DNA from: Actinomadura opuntiae
GTDB lineage: Bacteria; Actinomycetota; Actinomycetes; Streptosporangiales; Streptosporangiaceae
DNA: 64,000 bases
Assembly (NCBI RefSeq): GCF_030283205.1
Contig: NZ_JASNWF010000006.1
Location: 372,001-436,000, forward strand
Direction of reading: 5' to 3'
Positions within the stretch are counted from its first letter, which is position 1. Each line of letters starts with the position of its first letter. The notes beneath the pieces were generated by a model, which was not told where the DNA came from, did no database searches, and saw only the letters and a list, made by a program, of their open reading frames with translations. A program made the translations under genes and the position numbers. Of the stretch, positions 59,389 to 64,000 are shown piece by piece.

Positions 59389-60570
59389 ATGGCGCGATTC
59401 GGTGACGGCCTGGCCCTCGGCCCCGACCTGTCCAGTGCCGCCGTGTCCGCGGTCGAGCAGGCGCTCGCGCCGCTGTCCGCGGCGCCCGACCTGGTCTGCG
59501 TCTTCATCTCCGGGGACGACCCGGAGGAGATCGCGGCCGCGGCGCGGCGCGCGGCGCTGTCCGCGGCGCCCGCGCTGATGATCGGCTGCAGCGCGTCCGG
59601 GGTGATCGGCGGGGGCCGCGGCGTGGAGGACGCCGGCGCGGTCAGCGCGTGGGCGGCGGTGCTGCCCGGCGCGCGGCTCGAGCCGTTCCGGCTGGAGACG
59701 CTCAAGGCCGAGGACAAGCTGATCGTGGTCGGCATGCCCGAGGGGCAGGACGACGACGTGGTCGGGCTGCTGCTGGCCGACCCCTACAGCTTCCCGGTGG
59801 ACGCGTTCGTCGAGCGCTCCGACGACGCGCTGCCCGGCCTCGCGCTGGTCGGCGGGCTCGCCGAGGCCGGCGAGCACGGCGAGGCGCGGCTGTTCGTGGA
59901 CGGCGACGTGCACGAGGACGGCGCGGTCGGCGTGGTGATCGGCGGCGCCGTCAGCGCGGCGACCGTCGTCAGCCAGGGCGCCCGCCCGATCGGCCCCGAC
60001 ATGGTCGTGACGAAGGCCGACGAGAACGTGCTGTACGAGCTGGCCGGCGTGCCGGCGCTGGAGAAGCTGGAGCAGATCGTCCTGGAGCTGCCCGAGGAGG
60101 AGCAGGAGCTCGCCGGGCGCGGGCTGCTGATCGGCGTGGCGATGGACGAGTACGCCGACGAGCACGAGCGCGGCGACTTCCTCGTCCGCGGCGTGGTCGG
60201 CGCCGACACCGACAGCGGCGCCATCGCCATCGGCGACGTGGTCGACGTCGGGCGGACCGTCCGGTTCCAGGTCCGCGACGCGGGCGCCGCCGAGGAGGAG
60301 CTGGCCGCGCTGCTCGACCGGTTCGACCTCGCGCCCGTCGAGGGCGCGCTGCTGATCTCCTGCAACGGCCGGGGGCAGGCGATGTTCCCCGACTCCGACC
60401 ACGACGCCAAGGTGCTCGACCGGGCGTTCGGGCCGGCCGGGGTCGGCGGGTTCTTCGCGGCCGGCGAGATCGGCCCGGTCGCCGGGCGCAACCACGTGCA
60501 CGGGTTCACCGCGTCCATCCTCGCCTTCGGCCGCGGGGAGGACCGCGAAGGCGCGGGGCACCGCGAATGA
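59389..60570 (+). CDS. FIST domain-containing sensory protein
   Basis: 393 residues. FIST N domain (LVCVFISGDDPEEIAAAARR, LMIGCSASGVIGGGRGVED) and FIST C domain (LLISCNGRGQAMFPDSDHD and GVGGFFAAGEIGPVAGRNHV). FIST modules bind small ligands such as amino acids in signalling proteins; here no effector domain is fused. ATG at 59389 has GGGAGG about seven bases upstream. The stop overlaps the ROK kinase start (ATGA), so the two are coupled. Confidence 0.87.
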   Translation: MARFGDGLALGPDLSSAAVSAVEQALAPLSAAPDLVCVFISGDDPEEIAAAARRAALSAAPALMIGCSASGVIGGGRGVEDAGAVSAWAAVLPGARLEPFRLETLKAEDKLIVVGMPEGQDDDVVGLLLADPYSFPVDAFVERSDDALPGLALVGGLAEAGEHGEARLFVDGDVHEDGAVGVVIGGAVSAATVVSQGARPIGPDMVVTKADENVLYELAGVPALEKLEQIVLELPEEEQELAGRGLLIGVAMDEYADEHERGDFLVRGVVGADTDSGAIAIGDVVDVGRTVRFQVRDAGAAEEELAALLDRFDLAPVEGALLISCNGRGQAMFPDSDHDAKVLDRAFGPAGVGGFFAAGEIGPVAGRNHVHGFTASILAFGRGEDREGAGHRE

Positions 60571-61511
60571 GCGACGTGCTGGCGGTGGACATCGGCGGCA
60601 CGAAGCTGGCCGCGGCGGTCGTCGAGCCCGGCGGGCGGATCGCCGCCTACGACCGGGTCGCGACCCCGAACGGGCAGGGCCTGGACGCCGAGGGCCTGTG
60701 GCGGACGCTGACCGGGCTGCTCGACAAGGTGCACGCCGACGCCGGGTCGCCGCCGCTCGCCGGGGTCGGCGTCGGCTGCGGCGGTCCGATGACCTGGCCC
60801 GCCGCCGAGGTGTCGCCGCTCAACATCCCGGCGTGGCGGGGGTTCCCGCTGCGCGAACGGCTGCAGGCCCGGCACCCGGACCTGCCCGTCCGCGTCCACA
60901 ACGACGCCATCTGCGTCGCGATCGGCGAGCACTGGCGCGGCGCCGGGCGCGGGCGCGCCAACGTGCTGGGGATGGTGGTGTCCACCGGCGTCGGCGGCGG
61001 CCTGATCCTCGGCGGCCGGCTGGTGGACGGCGCGAGCGGCAACGCCGGGCACATCGGCCACGTGGTCGTCGAGCCGGACGGGCCGCCGTGCGAGTGCGGC
61101 GGGCGCGGCTGCCTGGAGGCGATCGCCCGCGGCCCCGGCCTGGTCGCGTGGGCGCGCGGCCAGGGCTGGCGGCCCGGCGGCCAGGACGTCACCGGCGTCG
61201 AGCTGGCCTCCGACGCGCGCCGCGGCCACCCGGTCGCGGTCGCCGCGATGCGCCGCGCGGGCCATGCCATCGGCGTCGCGATCGCGTCGGCGACCCACCT
61301 GTGCGACCTGGAGGTCGTCGCGATCGGCGGCGGTGTCTCGCAGGCGGGCGCGCTGCTGTTCGACCCGCTGGAGGAGGCGTTCCGGGCGCACGCCCGGATG
61401 GATTTCGCGCGCAAGACGCAGATCGTCCCCGCCGCCCTGGGGCAGACCGCCGGGCTGATCGGCGCCGCCGCGCTGGTCTACGCGCAAGATCGTTACTGGA
61501 GCGGCGGCTGA
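60567..61511 (+). CDS. ROK family sugar kinase
   Basis: 314 residues. ASKHA sugar-kinase fold: VLAVDIGGTKLAAAVVEPGG (phosphate loop), VGVGCGGPMTWPAAEVSPLN, VVSTGVGGGLILGGRLVDGA, and the zinc motif CECGGRGCLEAIARG. It phosphorylates a hexose such as glucose or an N-acetylsugar; no DNA-binding domain is present, so it is a kinase rather than a NagC-type repressor. ATG overlaps the FIST stop. Confidence 0.9.
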   Translation: MSDVLAVDIGGTKLAAAVVEPGGRIAAYDRVATPNGQGLDAEGLWRTLTGLLDKVHADAGSPPLAGVGVGCGGPMTWPAAEVSPLNIPAWRGFPLRERLQARHPDLPVRVHNDAICVAIGEHWRGAGRGRANVLGMVVSTGVGGGLILGGRLVDGASGNAGHIGHVVVEPDGPPCECGGRGCLEAIARGPGLVAWARGQGWRPGGQDVTGVELASDARRGHPVAVAAMRRAGHAIGVAIASATHLCDLEVVAIGGGVSQAGALLFDPLEEAFRAHARMDFARKTQIVPAALGQTAGLIGAAALVYAQDRYWSGG

Positions 61512-61534
61512 CCCGGCCGTGCGAAGATCGTGGG

Positions 61535-62761
61535 ATGAGCACCGTCTCCGTCGACGACATCCGCGCCGCGCGCGACCTGCTCCGCGAGGTGGCGGTGCCC
61601 ACCCCGCTGATCCCGTCCCGGGTCCTGTCGGAGCTGCTCGGCGGGCCGGTGCTGCTCAAGTGCGAGAACCTGCAGCGCACCGGCTCGTTCAAGATCCGCG
61701 GCGCGTACGTGCGGATCGCGCGGCTGAGCGACGCGGAGCGCGCCCGCGGCGTCGTGGCGGCCAGCGCCGGCAACCACGCGCAGGGCGTCGCGCTCGCCGC
61801 GTCCATGCTCGGCTGCGCGTCGACGGTGTTCATGCCGGTCGGCGCGCCGCTGCCGAAGATCGAGGCGACCAAGGGGTACGGCGCGCGGGTGCTGTTCCCC
61901 GGCCCGACCGTCGACGACTGCCTGGTCGCCGCGCAGAAGCACGCGGAGGAGACCGGCGCGGTCTTCATCCACCCGTTCGACCACCCGGACGTGGTCGCCG
62001 GGCAGGCCACGATCGGGCTGGAGATCCTGGAGCAGTGCCCGGACGTCGCGACCGTCGTCGGCGCGGTCGGCGGCGGCGGGCTGATGTCCGGCATCGCCGC
62101 GGCGCTCAAGGGCGCCGCGAAGGAGCTCGGCCGCGACACCGGCATCAAGGTCATCGGCGCGCAGGCCAAGCGGGCCGCGGCGTTCCCGCCCTCGCTGGCG
62201 GCGGGCCGCCCCACCCGCATCGAGCTCCAGCCGACCATGGCGGACGGCATCGCGGTCGGCTGCCCAGGCGACCTCACCTACGCCCTGGTCACCGACCTCG
62301 TCGACGCCGTCGTCACGGTCACCGAGGAGTCGATCTCGCAGGCGCTGCTGCTGTGCCTGGAGCGCGCCAAGCAGGTCGTCGAACCGGCGGGCGCCGCCGG
62401 GGTCGCGGCGCTGCTGGAGCACTCCTACGCGGTGAAACCGCCGGTCGTCGTGCTGCTGTCGGGCGGCAACATCGACCCGCTGCTGCTGTCGAAGGTGCTG
62501 CGGCACGGCCTGGCGGGCGCCGGCCGGTACCTGGTCGTCCGGTGCCGCCTCAAGGACCGCCCCGGCGCGCTCGTCACGCTGCTGAGCGAGCTCGCCGAGC
62601 TGGGCGTCAACGTGCTGGACGTCATGCACGAGCGCGTCGCCGCCCGCCTGCACGTCGAGGAGGCCGAGGTGCTGATGCACCTGGAGACCCGCGGCGCCGA
62701 CCACTCCGAGGACGTCATCGGCCGCCTCCGCGAAAAGGGCTACACCCTGACGCTGAGTTGA
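61535..62761 (+). CDS. ilvA: Threonine ammonia-lyase
   Basis: 408 residues. PLP Lys in NLQRTGSFKIRGAYVR (about residue 53), substrate loop AASAGNHAQGVALAA, glycine loop AVGGGGLMSGIAAAL, and the serine/threonine dehydratase C-part EPAGAAGVAALL. One ACT domain (about 330-408, RLKDRPGALVTLLSELAELG) makes it the single-ACT type, often catabolic. It deaminates threonine to 2-oxobutyrate. ATG at 61535. The TGA stop is the first part of a dispersed repeat. Confidence 0.92.
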   Translation: MSTVSVDDIRAARDLLREVAVPTPLIPSRVLSELLGGPVLLKCENLQRTGSFKIRGAYVRIARLSDAERARGVVAASAGNHAQGVALAASMLGCASTVFMPVGAPLPKIEATKGYGARVLFPGPTVDDCLVAAQKHAEETGAVFIHPFDHPDVVAGQATIGLEILEQCPDVATVVGAVGGGGLMSGIAAALKGAAKELGRDTGIKVIGAQAKRAAAFPPSLAAGRPTRIELQPTMADGIAVGCPGDLTYALVTDLVDAVVTVTEESISQALLLCLERAKQVVEPAGAAGVAALLEHSYAVKPPVVVLLSGGNIDPLLLSKVLRHGLAGAGRYLVVRCRLKDRPGALVTLLSELAELGVNVLDVMHERVAARLHVEEAEVLMHLETRGADHSEDVIGRLREKGYTLTLS

Positions 62762-62910
62762 TTGCATCGCCCTCGGCGTCAGGCGCTGGAGCGCCTTCCT
62801 TCAACGGGCGATGCGGCGATCGCTGCATCGCTCCGACTCGCTAGCGCTCGCTGCGCGATCAGGTTCTCGCTCCGCTCGAACCTGGCTTCGCTCGCGATCG
62901 CAACGCCCAT
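62757..62910. repeat. Dispersed repeat, second locus
   Basis: Begins GTTGATTGCATCGCCC, where TGA is the ilvA stop codon, and continues with GCGATCGCTGCATCGCTCCG and GCGATCGCAACGCCC. Related to 3163-3390. An inverted repeat (62934-62962; 13-bp arms GCGGCGAGGGAGC around TTC) follows. Confidence 0.7.
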
Positions 62911-62933
62911 GTCGTGGGTGGTCGTTCGGGCTT

Positions 62934-62962
62934 GCGGCGAGGGAGCTTCGCTCCCTCGCCGC
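62934..62962 (-). terminator. Hairpin after M1 peptidase gene
   Basis: 13-bp perfect arms with a TTC loop, 8 bases beyond the stop of the M1 peptidase gene on the minus strand. Confidence 0.5.
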
Positions 62963-62970
62963 TGCGCTCG

Positions 62971-63999
62971 TCAGAGGGCGGGCTTGCCTTCGGAGTAGAG
63001 CCACTTGGCGGCCCAGTCGTCCAGGTTCTTGTGCGAGATCTTCTCGGCGAACGCGACGAACTCCTTCGTCGAGGCGTTGCCGTAGCGGTGGCTGGTGGGC
63101 CACGCCTTCAGCAGCTTGTAGAACGCCTTGTCGCCGATCGTCTTGCGCAGGACGTGGATGGCCATCGCGCCGCGGTCGTAGACCAGGCCGTCGAAGATGT
63201 GGTCGCGGCCCGGGTCGGCGACCTTGCCCTTCCACAGGTCGTCGCTCGCGGGCGTGGCGTAGTCGGCGTTGAAGCTCTCCTGGACGGGCTTGCCGGTGAA
63301 CTTCTCGTAGTACAGCCACTCGGAGTACGTCGCGAAGCCCTCGTTGAGCCAGATGTCGGCCCAGCGCTTGGGCGACACCGCGTCGCCGAACCACTGGTGG
63401 CCGAGCTCGTGCGCGAGCAGGTCGCCGCTCGGGATCGCGCCCGGGTGGCGGCCGAGGTCGTACACCGGGCGGCCCTGGGTCTCCAGCGCGTACCCGACGC
63501 CCGCCTTCACCGTGATGCCGCCGGTGGAGGTGAACGGGTAGCGGCCGTAGATCCCGGACTCGAAGTCCACGACCTGCGCGGTCTGCTGGTTGAACTTCTT
63601 GGCGTCCGCAGCGGAGATGCCCATCGCACGGTCGGTCGCGGTCAGGTTGGGGACGCCGCCCTTGGTGCGCCCGTTGACCACGTCGTACTTGCCGAACGCG
63701 ACCATGGCCAGCTCGCTGGCCATCGGGTCGCGCACCTCCCAGCGGGTGGTGGTGAGCCCGCCGGTGGTGCGCCTGCGGGTCAGGTCGCCGTTGGCCAGCG
63801 TGGTGAGGTCCTTCGGCGCGGTGAGGGTGAAGGAGTACGTCGCCTTGTCGGTCGGGTGGTCGTTCACCGGGTAGACGGTGGCGGCGCCGATCGGCTGGTT
63901 CAGCATGATCCCGCCGTCGGCCGTCGGGATCCACCCGGAGACGCCCAGCGCCGGGTCGTTGATCGTCTGCGGGACGCCGGAGTACACGGCCCGGACCTG
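62971..63999 (-). CDS. M1 family metallopeptidase, 5' partial
   Basis: About 343 residues visible; the frame runs off the right edge and the first GTG (63987) is internal in style. It has the M1 zinc-binding motif HELGHQWFGD and the third ligand in IWLNEGFATYSEWLYYEK, plus the upstream beta-strand wording (VNDHPTDKATYSFTLTAP). It is a C-terminal fragment of an aminopeptidase; the usual ERAP1-like C-terminal domain is absent, so it resembles short secreted bacterial members. The signal sequence, if any, is outside the window. Confidence 0.88.
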   Translation of the reverse strand, partial: QVRAVYSGVPQTINDPALGVSGWIPTADGGIMLNQPIGAATVYPVNDHPTDKATYSFTLTAPKDLTTLANGDLTRRRTTGGLTTTRWEVRDPMASELAMVAFGKYDVVNGRTKGGVPNLTATDRAMGISAADAKKFNQQTAQVVDFESGIYGRYPFTSTGGITVKAGVGYALETQGRPVYDLGRHPGAIPSGDLLAHELGHQWFGDAVSPKRWADIWLNEGFATYSEWLYYEKFTGKPVQESFNADYATPASDDLWKGKVADPGRDHIFDGLVYDRGAMAIHVLRKTIGDKAFYKLLKAWPTSHRYGNASTKEFVAFAEKISHKNLDDWAAKWLYSEGKPAL

Positions 64000-64000
64000 G

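Overview
The window is very GC-rich, gene-dense DNA with frequent GTG and TTG starts. Several features point to a high-GC actinomycete: the run mfd - SurA-like lipoprotein - mazG ... eno - divIC - DUF501 - ppx, a DUF2510 protein, a DUF4232-type lipoprotein and a type-5 uracil-DNA glycosylase. A filamentous Thermomonosporaceae or Actinomadura-like organism is my best guess. That is inference from style and synteny, not a marker-gene result. About 50 protein genes, one tRNA-like gene and several repeats and terminators can be supported. Both end genes run off the window.

Region 1 (about 1-23.4 kb) looks like a cell-surface polysaccharide locus with a sulfur theme. It contains a Wzy/WaaL-type polymerase or ligase, a PAPS-dependent sulfotransferase, a secreted right-handed beta-helix protein and a small lipoprotein. 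Next come three tandem secreted beta-propeller paralogues, one of them extended by FnIII-, LamG- and PKD-like modules. An APH-fold protein, two GT4-type glycosyltransferases, a Wzz-like chain-length protein and a Wzx-like flippase follow. The block ends with a TauE/SafE permease, an APS kinase fused to a degenerate ATP-sulfurylase domain, and a methyltransferase. PAPS supply plus sulfotransferase plus Wzx/Wzy/Wzz-type machinery suggests a sulfated exopolysaccharide; this is inference.

Region 2 (23.6-41.2 kb) is actinobacterial core. It holds mfd, a SurA-like lipoprotein, mazG, a class A penicillin-binding protein, an oxidoreductase, two small proteins and a histidine kinase without an adjacent regulator. 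An SsuABC-type sulfonate/nitrate ABC transporter follows, then enolase, DivIC/FtsB, DUF501 and exopolyphosphatase. The block between mazG and eno looks like an insertion into otherwise conserved synteny.

Region 3 (41.2-64 kb) is mixed housekeeping. It has a DUF2510 protein, type-5 UDG, a DUF4232-type lipoprotein, NDH-2, an unusual tRNA-like gene, a DUF4287-like small protein, a thiolase and an SGNH hydrolase. Cystathionine beta-synthase and cystathionine gamma-synthase/lyase flank an MMPL exporter. Next are a secreted esterase, a DUF2269-like membrane protein, a VWA/AAA+ pair, a FIST protein coupled to a ROK kinase, a threonine ammonia-lyase and a truncated M1 aminopeptidase.

At smaller scale there are local duplications that cross stop codons (9272-9353 and 47378-47440), an in-frame 45-bp duplication inside the sulfurylase/kinase gene (21781-21870), a dispersed repeat that begins at gene stop codons (3163-3390 and 62757-62910), and a shared leader element upstream of two of the propeller genes.
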